Source: Carya illinoinensis
Lineage: Eukaryota > Streptophyta > Magnoliopsida > Fagales > Juglandaceae
Assembly (NCBI RefSeq): GCF_018687715.1
Contig: NC_056766.1
Span: 44,246,933 to 44,310,932 of the forward strand
Length of the DNA: 64,000 nt
Direction of reading: 5' to 3'
A program made the translations under genes and the position numbers. The notes under the pieces were generated by a model that was given only the letters and a program-made list of their open reading frames with translations, ran no database searches and was not told the DNA's origin. Positions 32,757-43,426 of the stretch are shown piece by piece (the stretch's first letter is position 1; every line of letters starts with the position of its first letter).

Positions 32757-34738
32757 CTGGACAGTGCAGTAGGTACAAGAGATTCCGTGCTTGAACTTTC
32801 AACCAAGGGCATTCATGAAATGAAGGTGAGGAACATGTGATGGATTGGAAGAAGAAACCAACTGTTGTCCACCAACTTCTGTCCACCGAAATGAAGGAAG
32901 AAGTCATCAAAGGCTGCTGCTGTCCACCGAAATTATATGAAGAAGAAGGCTGCTGCTCTCCACCAAATTTAACATTGAAAAAGTCATAAAAGGCTGCTTC
33001 CTTTCCATTGAATTGGACAAGAGCCGAATGAAGGAAGATAGAAAGAGAACATGTGATGGATTGGAAGAGAAGTCGGCTGTTGTTGAAGTGTTAAGACATG
33101 CTTGAGTTTTCAACCAAGTGTGAATTGAAGATGGATTTCGGCTGAAATGAAATTGATTGGAGGAAGGGCAGCACCAACTTGAGGCAGCCATCTAAAGATA
33201 TATATATATATATATATATATGTGAGAGTGGCTAGACGGCAGAATTGAAAAACAAATTGAAGAGAAGAGATAAAGAGAAGTCTAAGTAGGTGAGTGAGTG
33301 ATGTGTGCTGAAATTGAAAAAAACAGATTGAAGAGAAGAGATAGGAGAAGTCGGCTGGTTAATTTGTTTTGGAGGCAAAGAAGAACCGTGTATGAATTTT
33401 CAACAAGTTAGGCATGAAGTTAGGCATGAAGAACCGTGTTGGACTTGGTTGCTTGGTTTAAATTGAGGAAAAGATTGAATGCAAGAGGCGGCAATAAAAG
33501 ATTGAATGCAATTGAGGTGTGAATGCAATTAAGTGTGAATGCAAGATTGAAGTGTGAAACCAATTGAATGTGAGATGCAACTAGCCAAGATGTTCGGCTA
33601 TAAAAGGATGCAGTCCGAACTCAACAAAGACACAACTAAAACTTAGACTTCTACAACTTACATTTTACAATTTTCTGCTTTTGTTATTGAAAGAGTTGGC
33701 TCTTTCTTGTGTTCAGATTTTTGTTTTTCCTTTTGGCTTCAAAGCTTTGTTGTTTTAGCATTTTTATTGAGTGTATTAAAAATTTGTTCTAGAATTTTAT
33801 TTCATTAAGTGTAATACTTTAATTTCAATTAAGTGTGCTAGTTTGTTTCATTGCTAGTTTGTTTCATGCAACAAAAAGAAATTATTTTAGAAGTTTTAAT
33901 CAAGTGTGATATTTTGTTTCATGCAATAAAAGAAATTGTTTTAGAAGTTTTAATTAATTGTGTTACCTTAATTTATTGCAAGAAAGGTTTGGTTTTAAGC
34001 TTTTGTTTTTGTTTTTGATTTTTCTAAAACATCATACGTGGGGAGTAGAGGAATTGTTCTAGAGTTTTCATTAAAGGTTTAGAGATTAATTTTCAAGAGT
34101 GATACGTGAGAAGTTGTTTCCTTTTTGTTTTGAATTTCAATTGAATAGTGAAAGGAAGTTTTCATTTAGACTTTTCGTTCCCTATTTTATTTAACTTCAG
34201 TTTAAAATTTATGGAATACTTTTGAGATTTGTTTAGATTAGAAGTTAGGGTAATTTATTTTATGTTTACTTATTTCGTGTTATTTATTTTTCTCACTTCC
34301 TTAAGTTTTCATTTAATAGTGATTACAATTGTTATGTGTTATTTTGAGAATTTGTGATTTAATTACAAAGATGAATTCTAGAATCTTAGTTTTGGGCATT
34401 TTCAATTTTCAGTTCATTTTTTGACAATTACTTTCTAATTTAGTTTAATTCTTAATTTGGTTTTATTAATTTCTGAGTTTAATTTATTAGTCCTTTATAT
34501 TCCAATCCAACAATCAAAATCTAAAACATGAATCTAGTTCATGACTAGTAACATTTTCCATCCATTGCACATACCATCATTTTATTTTCTCTTTGTGAAG
34601 TTTTTCACATTTTTTTCAACGAGTTTAATTTTAAGCAACTTTCCCTGAGGAGACGATCTAGGAATTTATTCCTAATTATTACACGACATCCTCCTGCACT
34701 TGGGATAGCATTAGTGCTACTCATTTTTGAGTGAGTCA
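31973..34738 (+). mobile_element. Solo LTR (2766 bp) of an Athila-like family, target-site duplication ATAAT
   Basis: It starts TGATTGAGCTGAGATATTG and ends TTTTTGAGTGAGTCA, with ATAAT at 31968-31972 and again at 34739-34743. Its first ~170 bases match the start of the LTR at 58769 (minus strand), and both share the same ending style. Near the end CCCTGAGGAGACGATCTAGG and CTGCACTTGGGATAGC are typical R-U5 wording. There is no internal region, so it arose by recombination between two LTRs. It lies inside chitinase-like pseudogene 3. Confidence 0.93.
32715..32755. repeat. (TA)n(TG)n microsatellite inside the solo LTR
   Basis: TATATATATA is followed by about 18 TG units. The short Thr/His-rich frame over it is an artefact. 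Confidence 0.9.
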
Positions 34739-34839
34739 ATAATCGATCCATATTGTCTCCTTATAGCAGTAATCTGTAACAATGGTGGAGTTTTACACTA
34801 ATGTGTATCCACTCTAAGTTATTAGATCCTAGACTTGGC

Positions 34840-35224
34840 TACTATCCTACTATCTTGTGGAGTTGTACACTGATCATGTGTATGCACATAGAATCGACAT
34901 GTAGCTACTGTGATCACCTGTTGTTGCATCAATTTATCCTTTGAGGGTAGACTATTTACATGCCCTTCATGCAAACACTATTATTTTATTAGGAACCGGC
35001 ATCCTCCACAAAGCTTTCCATAATCTTTGTTGTCTCCCCATTGAAGAGCATTCTGCAGAACCAAGACGAGATTTAGACATAATAAGCTTGTAGCAACTTT
35101 TCACTGAAAATTGCCCACATCTTTCTTGACTCCAAATCAATTGTCAGTTGTACCTTGAGAAAAAACCATGACTTTCATAATATCAGCCACTAACATTGGA
35201 TTGAAAAGAGTCCTACAGGAGTTG
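34840..35224. other. Intergenic sequence, nothing recognised
   Basis: About 385 bp with stops in all frames. 'tgtatgcacat' and 'tgtatccact' near 34870 and 34803 hint at a short internal duplication around the pseudogene's end. Confidence 0.4.
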
Positions 35225-35685
35225 CAGATAGCTCGAAGTGGCCCTAACGAATCAATATCTCATTTTCAGGGCCCATTGATTGCCTGGGAATGGAATAAGT
35301 ATTGCTTTCCCATGGCTGCTTGTGGGACGAAAATAAAGGTTATAAAGACTTGAAAATTTTGAATTCATCACTTCAATTGGACAAGCAATTAGCTAGGCAT
35401 TTTTTTAAAGCTAGTACGATGGATCCGTACTAGCTTATCCGGATACAGTCATGCATGCAACCGTGTAGCATGATCTGTTTGGTTCATTCTTGTGGGAAGT
35501 GCTACATACCTATTTAAAGAGAAAAGCTAATACTGGACCAATGGGAAAATTAAGGGTAAATAACTATTCCACGTGGTAGAATTTTATAATTATATGGATA
35601 TGCAGCATGAATATGCTGGTCTAGATTACAGTACAAAATGAAATAGAATCATTTTACATCATTTTTCCATATCACATGAGATGTA
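35225..35685 (+). repeat. Threefold block, copy 2 (left flank of the truncated copia)
   Basis: AGCTCGAAGTGGCCCTAACG to CACATGAGATGTA matches 29525-29850. The part 35563-35685 also matches 46715-46840 closely. The copia LTR begins directly after at 35686. Confidence 0.85.
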
Positions 35686-36014
35686 TGTTGGATTGTGTGA
35701 ATTAGAGGTCACTTGTTGTGCACCTCAAAGAATGATTATACCCAGGGAAAAAAAAAAGAAAAAAAGAGCAAAATACTTTCAATATTTTCTCAAAGAAATA
35801 AACTATTTCTTTCTTATTCTCTTTTTCTCCACACAACTTTATTTTTGTTCATTACAATGAGTTCTATTTATAGACAAGGTTTGAACATCAATTACATATG
35901 CAATGACCTCATTACAAGGGCTTCAATGGTGGTTACCCAACCTTCACCAACTATGGTGGCTTTCATACTTCACCAACTATGGTGGCTTTCATATGTCAAG
36001 TTTAATTTTCAACA
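35686..36014 (-). repeat. 3' LTR of the truncated copia (329 bp)
   Basis: In plus reading it begins TGTTGGATTGTGTG and ends TTTTCAACA. On the minus strand a GGGGGA polypurine tract (36015-36020) precedes it. It carries a direct repeat of ACCAACTATGGTGGCTTTCAT (two copies, about 35945-35995). TATAAATAG is present near 35865. Confidence 0.9.
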
Positions 36015-36370
36015 TCCCCCGTTAAACTTGACTCTCTAAATTTCTTCATTCCTAGTATGGCCTTTAGTCTTGTAAACACGTCACGTTTCAGAGGATTTGT
36101 GAATATATCAGCAAGTTGATCGTATGCCCTGCAAGAGATTAGATCTACTTCTTTATTCTTCACATGCTCTCTGATAAAATGATACCTTGTATCAATGTGC
36201 TTGCTTCATTCATGAAATACTGGATTCTTCGCTAGTGCAATCGCTAAACGATTATCAATGTAAATTTCTGTGAGATCTTCTTGTGGAAATCCTAAGTATT
36301 TCAATACATTTCTTAACCATATGCCCTGGCATACAGCTAAGTTGGTAGCAACATACTCATCCTCACATGA

Positions 36371-36781
36371 TCATAGTGTTACAATGGCTTGCTTCTTTGA
36401 AGACCATGTAAAGGTTGTTTCTCCCAAGAAGAATGTAAATCTAGTCGTGCTCTTTCTTTCATCTAGATCTCTTCCCCAATCGCTATCTGAATAGCCTATG
36501 AGTCTAGAATCTTCATCTGATGTATAAAACCTACCATCATTGATAATGCCCTTGATATAACGGAGTATCCATTTTGCTACACTTAACTGAGACTGGTTAG
36601 GAGTCTCCATGTACCTACTGACTAGTCCAACTCCATAGAGTATATCTGGCCTGGTGCACATAAGAAATCTTAGACTTCCAGCCAAACTTTTAAAATAGGT
36701 TGGATCAGCATCTCTTTCTTCATTCTTCATCAACTCGAGACCTATTTCAATAGGAATTGTAACTGGATTGAGATTCTCCAT
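36371..36781 (-). pseudogene. Copia RNase H / RT C-terminal segment
   Basis: The minus frame has ESRLIGYSDSDWGRDLDERK and TTFTWSSKKQAIVTL, the copia RNase H signature (family: Gly-Tyr-Ser-Asp-Ser-Asp-Trp...Ser-Thr), preceded by FKSLAGSLRFLMCTRPDI. It is open for 136 codons, but the joining frames on both sides are broken. Confidence 0.9.
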
Positions 36782-37288
36782 GCTAAATCTTTTGAGAATT
36801 TCTTTAGCATAGTTGCTTTGGGAGATAAATATACCTTTTCACTTTGTACGATTTCAATGCCCAGAAAGTGAGCCATAAGCCCTATATTTGTCATCTCAAA
36901 TTCTTGAACCATATTTTGTTTGAAAGAATCAAACACACCTGGATTATTTCTAGTGAAGATCAGGGCAAACACCTCCCCATAGTCAATTCCTTCATGCTAC
37001 TTGTCTTATATCTTTGGACTTCACCTTGAGCATTCTTCTTGGTCTTGTAGACCCATTTTACTCCATTGGTTTTTTGACCTTTGGGAGATTGGTCAACACC
37101 CATGTCTTGCTCTTCTCGACGGATTCGATTTCTTCATCCATCGTACCTCGCCATTTGTCTTTTTTGTTAGCTTCCTCAAAGCTAACTGGATCACTGCTCA
37201 TCAACAGACAAAATAGATTGACATCATCATCCATTGGTTCTGTATTCTCATACAAATCGCTCAGGCTTCGAACTCCTCGAGGCCTCAT
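36742..37288 (-). pseudogene. Copia reverse transcriptase with its catalytic core deleted
   Basis: Two broken frames remain. The left one (36972-36742) has LIFTRNNPGVFDSF then MVQEFEMTNIGLMAHFLGIE. The right one (37288-37058) has DEEIESVEKSKTWVLTNLP, continuing in the +1 frame as KWVYKTKKNAQGEVQRYKT. At the join, GIDYGEVFA runs straight into LIFTRNN. In intact copia RT about 100 residues lie between these points, including the Tyr-Val-Asp-Asp active site, so the catalytic core is deleted. A smaller gap removes the Ala-Arg-Leu-Val-Ala-Lys-Gly stretch. Confidence 0.85.
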
Positions 37289-37363
37289 GTCAAATAGTTC
37301 TTGTGAAGTCGATGCTTGAACTTCACTTCTTTGTGGTGAGGGGAAACCAGGTGGAGATGATTG

Positions 37364-37698
37364 TTATTCTGGTTCTTTTTCTTCTTCAATCAGCTTCGTA
37401 TTTCTGGAATCATTTGTCTGATCCCAGTTCCAAGATTCATTTTCTTCAGAGATGACATTCCTGCTATAAAACATCTTATCGGTGATAGGATTAGGATTAT
37501 GTAATTTGTATCTCATAATGGCTTCACCATATCCAACTAGGATACACTTTTCTCCTTTGTCACCGAGTTTTGTCCTTCTTGCTTCAGGCACCTTGGCGTA
37601 AGCCATACTTCCAAAAATTCTAAGATGACTCACACTTGGCTTGCAAGTGCTCCATGCTACTTGTGGTGTCTTTATCTTTAAACTCTTGGTTGGACACC
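37364..37698 (-). pseudogene. Copia integrase, C-terminal part (after the nested insertion)
   Basis: CPTKSLKIKTPQVAWSTCKP, SVSHLRIFGSMAYAKVPE, KCILVGYGEAIMRYKLHNP follow the standard copia integrase C-terminal order. The codons immediately before (37699 and beyond) belong to the inserted LTR. The preceding integrase part resumes at 44540. Confidence 0.9.
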
Positions 37699-38597
37699 TG
37701 TGACGCCCCTGACCTCCATGTACGGACACGTGGAATCGAGGTGTCTGGGATAATGACAACACGGGTCACACATTCTATCACCACATGTTAAGTGTGTGTA
37801 CATGCAACACATGTACAACAAAGAATGCAGCAGAATAATTAAAGTCGGTCAACTAAGTACCATAATTTATTTAAATACAAGTTCGCTTAAATATAAGTGT
37901 ACCAAAAATATTACAATTAACCAGCATAAATATAATTCAAATTAAAACAATAAACAAAAACAGGAAATAAATCACAATGCACGAGTGATCCCCGATCACT
38001 CCTCCGGCGAAATGCCTCCTCGGGCTCAGGCTCCTCGTCCTCTGAATCAAAATTTACGGTACCAAAGATGGTACCCTAGGTAAGTACTAATCCAAGCAAC
38101 CTATAAGATAAAAATACATTAAAACCTCAACAATATGCATGAATAGGATGCCATATGCATGAGATTCGAAAATAAACTTTTCTAAAAAATAATTCCTTTT
38201 CCAACTCACGCAAAAAATCACATTCGGCCCAAAATATTTCCTTTAAAATCTTTTCCTAGCCATTTTCCTAGAAAATGGCCCAAAATCTAAGTCTCAAATC
38301 AATATCCATTTTCATTAACCGTATGCACCATGACTTCCCCTAGAATTCATCCACACACCCTAACTCCCTTCGTCACACCATAGGTAACGACCATGCGTGT
38401 GACTTCGTAATGAGCGATGCCCAGTTCCGCACCCAGCTCGTATGTAGCCAAGCATCCTCTACCCCCGCTAGCAGAGGGGACACAAAGTCGGCACAAGAGT
38501 GTTACCATCCCGTCTGATTCCGTTGTCACCTAGCAATAACCCAGGGGACGTCACTCAGTATATTATGTTCCGGAGTGACCAGAAGAGCTCCACCGAG

Positions 38598-40867
38598 ATA
38601 ATTGTGATACCCCTTTTTACGTGTGTTTTTATTAAAGAAGTGTTTTAATTTAATTAAAATATTGGTTCTTTTATTTTAAATTATCGAATTTTAATTGAAT
38701 TTATTTAGTTGTGAAATTTATTTTGAAGTGCTTTCTCAATATTAGTTATTATTTTGTGTTTAAATTGCTGTTTAATTTATTTTAGTTTATTTTTGGATTT
38801 AAAATTTAGTTGTTAGTTTACTAGTTATTTATTATATTTAGCTAGATGTTGTGTTTAAATTATTTTATTCAATTTATAACTTTTAAAGTTGTTTTCGTTG
38901 GATCAGTTTTTAGACTCCATAGATGAGGACTGGACCTCATTTCTTTTCCTCATCTTTTCTTTTTCTCTTTTTCTTTTTCTCCTTCCTTTCTTTTCTCTTT
39001 TTTTCTTTTTTCTCCACTTTTTTTCCTCGACTTCTCTCTCCCGCACGACCTTCTCTATTTTCCCTCCCATTCTTTTTTTTTTGATCGGCCACTGCACCGC
39101 CTCCATGCCTCCGTGGCATGCACTGCCCCTCCCACTTGACTCCCCACTGGCCCCCGCAACTACTCTCCAATTTTCAGCCCATCCGACGCCACCATTAAGC
39201 AGCACACGCCCCTCCAAGTCGCGGCGTTCAAGAGCTCCAGCGCTGCCATCGTTCCACCTCTGGCTACCATTTTTTCACAGCTTCATAACTGACCTCTTGC
39301 TGTCCTAAACGACCCATTTCCAGCTCCGATTCATCGCTGTAACAGCCCCCATGACCTCACTTTCCATTTTGGGCTCTTTGCCCTTCTACCGTCGTTTTCT
39401 CTGCCACCCATGGCCAACCCTCACTTCTACTAACTTCATAAACACCTCTAAGACATTCCCTATCAATCTTAAGTATTGATTCGTCCTCATTCAAAAGTGG
39501 GTATTTTACAACCCACGACCACAGTATTTTTACACTGTTACGTTACTTTTTCTTCGCCCTTTCCAGCTCGTTGATCCTTCAAAGATTATTATATAGTGCT
39601 GTAAGTATTTTCCAAACTTCATTTTAGATTTGAATATATTATTACTTTTACAATAAATTGTGACTAGTTGGTTATTCCGAACTGAGTCTGAAGAGTCGGG
39701 AGTCGGATGGATTTGAGGACAGAGTTGTTTGTTTGTTGTTGATGTTGAGTTTTGTTGGTTAATTTGTATCTTGATGTGTCTTACCATTTGCATTGCATGG
39801 GGCATACATGTACATGTGTTAAATTGAGAAAACTGGATTTTTAGCTGTAAATGGATTTTCTGGTGCGTGTGTATCACGACCCCAAGCCGGGATGAGGTAT
39901 TATCTCGGTGGAGCTCCTCTGGTCACTCGGGAGTGGATAATACTAAGTGGCATCCCCTGTGTTATCGCTGGGCAATGATCGGATCGCACGATACGGTAAC
40001 GTTGTTGTGTCGACTCCGTGGTCCCTCGGCTGGTGAGGGAGACTAGAGGATGCCTGGTCCAGGTACACGCTGAGCGCGAGACTAGGTATCACTTGTTTAG
40101 ATGTCACATGTGTAGTCGTTATCTCTAGTGTGGCATAGGAGTCAGAGTGTGCAGATGATCCCTAGGGGAGATCATGATGCATGCATTAAATTGGAACTGG
40201 TTTTGGATACTGGATATGGGCCATTTTCTGGAAAAATGCCGATATTTTGTATGAGAATATTATGAACTATTTTATGGATAAATGGTGGTTTTCTTGGTTT
40301 GGGCCATTATCTGGGATAATGGCAAAAACTTATTTTAAAGGATATGTTTTGGGCAAAAATGAGATTTTGGAGTGCATGGAAAAATGTGGATTTTGGGACA
40401 TGTGCATTTGGCATTCTTTCATGCATATTGTTGAGTATAATATATTTTATCTTGTGGTGTTTGGATTATTACTTACCTCTGACACCATTTTTTGTACCGT
40501 AGATTTTGATGCAGAGGATGAGGAGGAGGAGACTGAGCCCGAGGAGGCAGCTCCACCAGAGTTTTGACTGGGAGTAGTTTTACGTTGGAAATTATCTTTA
40601 CTTGTTTTTATGTTATGTAATTTGGGTTTGAAACAATATTCAAACTTGTAATATTTTATTGTGTGTGTTTTAAGCGAGTTTGTATTTAAACAAAATTATG
40701 ATACTTAGTTATAAGACTTTTATTATCCGCTACATAATTTTATTGTACACTTATTGCATGTACACAGACTTGGCACTTGGCGATAGGATGTGAGATCCAT
40801 GTTGTCATCATCCCGACGCCTTGATTTCCACGTGTCCGTATGTGGGAGTTGGGGGCGTCACAATAAT
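38598..40867 (+). mobile_element. Solo LTR D (38603-40862, 2260 bp), target-site duplication ATAAT
   Basis: TGTGATACCCC...GGGGGCGTCACA, flanked by ATAAT at 38598-38602 and 40863-40867. The interrupted host reads CCACCGAGATAAT, which is the family's own 'tattatctcggtgg' in reverse. This proves insertion into an older copy of itself. It has a pyrimidine tract at 38937-39060, the acidic frame at 40502-40567, and the terminal hairpin at 40829-40847. Confidence 0.96.
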
Positions 40868-41191
40868 GCCCCATCTCAGCTTGGGGTTGTGATACACACG
40901 CACCCAAAATCCATTTACACGTGAAAACCCAGTTTTAAATATCCAACACATGTACATGCATGCACTATGCAATGCAAATGATAAGATACAAATATCCAAC
41001 ATCATTCAAACATAAAATAACTCCGTCCTCAAATCCATCCAACCCTCGTCTCCTCAAAATCAGTCCGGCATAACCAACTAATCACAAATTATTGTTAAAG
41101 CAAAATATATTTAAATCTTAAAGAAAGTTTGAAAAATACGTACAGTACTTTAAAATAGTTTTTGGAGGATCAACAAGCTGCAAATGGCATC

Positions 41192-43426
41192 GACTGTGAT
41201 ATCCCGTTTTTAAGAGTATTTTCACTGAAGGAATATTTTAATTTGATTAAAATATTAGTTCTTTTATTTTAAATTATTGTATTTTAATTGAGCTTATTTA
41301 GCTGTGAAAATTATTTTGTAGATCTTTCTTAATATTAATTATTGTTTTGAGTTTAAATTACTGTTTAAATTATTTTAGTTGGTTTTTGGATTTAAAATTT
41401 TGTTGTTAATATTTACTAACTATTTATTATATTTTAGCTAGATGTGATATTTAAATTATTTTATTCGTTTTATAATTTTTAAAATTGTTTTCGTCGGATC
41501 AGATTCTGGACTCCAGAGGTAAGGACTAGACCTCATTTCTTTTCCCCATCTTTTATTTTTCTCTTTTTCTTTTTCTCCTTTCTCTTTCTTTCCTCTTTTT
41601 CTTTCTTTTCTTTTTTTTTTTTTCCATCCGGTTTCCTCTCTCCCCACGTATGCTCTCTCTCTCTCTTCCCTCCCGCCATTTGCTTCAGCTGCCCAGGCTG
41701 CCGCCGCTCGCCGGCGTGGCCATCACCACCCCCACCATTCAGTCCCCCACCGGCTGACGCACAACGCCACAAAATTTCCAGCCCCTCCCGTGCCGCCATT
41801 AGCCGTCGTGAGCCTCACCAATCCGCACAGTTTTTGAGTCGTTCCGCCGCCGTCGTTCCACCTCTAGCCACCATCTCTTCACAGTATCATCACCAACCTC
41901 TTGCCATCCTAAACCACTCATTTCTAACTCTGATTCGTTGCCGGAGCAGCCCCCTCTAGCTCAACTTCGTTTTTGCCGTTTTTCACTTCCTCCGCCGTTT
42001 CCTCCGCCACCCACGACTAACTCTCACTTCCACTAGCTTCATAAATACCTCTAGGCCATTCCCTATCAATCCCAAGCCTTGGATCGTCCCCATTCGAAAG
42101 TGGGTATTTTACAAGCCATGGCCACAGTGTATTTTACACTATTATGTTGTTTTTTCTTCGTCGTTTGCAGTCCTTGATCATTCAAAAATTATTTTATAAT
42201 ACTGTAAGTATTTTTTAAACTCTATTTTAGATTTAAATATATTATTTCTTTTACAATAAATTCATTGACTGGTTGGTTATTCCGGACTGAGTCTGAGGAG
42301 TCGGGGGTTGGATGAATTTGAGGACGGAGTTGTTTGTTTATTGTTGATATTGAGATTTGTTGGATAAATTGTCTTGAGGTGTGCATTGTATGGAGCATGC
42401 ATGTTCATGTTTTAAAAATGAAAATTTGGATTTTTCGCATAATAGCATACATGTACATGTGTTGAATTATGAAAACTGGGTTTTCATGCGTAAATGGATT
42501 TTTGGGTGCATGTGTATCACGACCCCAAGCTGAGATGGGGTATTATCTCGGTGGAGCTCCTTTGGTCACTCGGGAGTGTAATATACTGAGTGACGTCCCT
42601 AGGTTGTCGCTGGGTGACAACGAGAGCAGGCGGAATGGTAACACTCTCATACCGACTCTATGGCCCCTCTACTAGTGGGGGCTAGAGGATGCTTGGCTAG
42701 GTATGTGCTGGACACGGAACTGGGCATCGCTCGTTACAAAGTCACACGCATGGTCGTTGCCCGTGGTGTGACGAAGGGAGCTAGGGAGTGCGGATGACCC
42801 CTAGGGTGCATTCGGTTAGTGAAAATGGAAATGGATTTGAGACATAGATTTTGGGCCATTTTTTGAAAAAGAGGCGAGGTTTGGTTAAAGGAAACATTTT
42901 GGGCCAAATGAGACTTTTGGCGTGCATGGAAAAATGTGGATTTCTGGGACTTGTGCGTTTGGCATCATTTCATGCATATTATTGAGTGTAATATATTTTT
43001 ATCTTGTGGCGTTTGGATTATTACTTACCTGCGACACTATTTTTATGTCGTAGATTTTGATGCAAATGTTAAGGAGGAGGAGGAGGAGGTTGAGCCCTAG
43101 GAGGCGGCTCCGCTAGAGTTTTGACTTGGAGTCTTTATGTTAAAAGTTGTCTCTACTAGTTTTTATGTCTTATAATTTTGATTTTGAAACGATATTTGAG
43201 ACTTGTAATATTTTATTTATGTGTGCTTTAAACGAGTTTGTATTTAAACTAAAATTCTGGTAGTTAATTATAAGACTTTTATTATCTGCTGCATGATTTT
43301 ATTGTACACTTGTTGTATGTACACACACTTGGCACCTGGCGATGGGATGTGCGACCCATGTTGTCATCATCTCGACGCCTCAATTTCCACATGTCCGTAC
43401 ATGGGAGTTGGGGGCATCACATCGGC
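41192..43426 (+). mobile_element. Solo LTR B (41197-43421, 2225 bp), target-site duplication TCGAC/TCGGC
   Basis: TGTGATATCCCG...GGGGCATCACA, flanked by TCGAC (41192-41196) and TCGGC (43422-43426), one transition apart. This is the second insertion into the minus-strand LTR. Its acidic frame has a TAG inside, unlike copy D. Confidence 0.93.

Larger units (their letters stand above)
31863..34830 (-). pseudogene. Class V chitinase-like (GH18) pseudogene 3, 3' part, split by a solo LTR
   Basis: If the solo LTR at 31973-34738 and one ATAAT copy are left out, the minus-strand frame continues across the site: NSTIVTDYCYKETIWIDYDD, TQSVSTEVTYAKEKGLLGYF, AWHVGADKDFTL and a stop at 31863-31865. This is the last part of a class V GH18 domain, equivalent to residues ~295-355 of the intact gene and closer in wording to catalytic family members (GYFAWHVGAD). 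An in-frame TAA lies just upstream of NSTIV and nothing beyond about 34830 is recognisable. It was therefore already truncated or decayed quickly. Confidence 0.85.

Noticed and set aside
32311..34320. Several short frames in the 31973-34738 LTR
   Set aside because: They lie in a solo LTR without coding function, are partly microsatellite translation, and show no family similarity.
38889..39308. 139-codon frame in solo LTR D
   Set aside because: Same pyrimidine-tract artefact as at 10756.
40247..40567. 106-codon frame in solo LTR D
   Set aside because: Only its last ~22 codons recur in other copies. The upstream part is broken elsewhere, so only the acidic end is reported.
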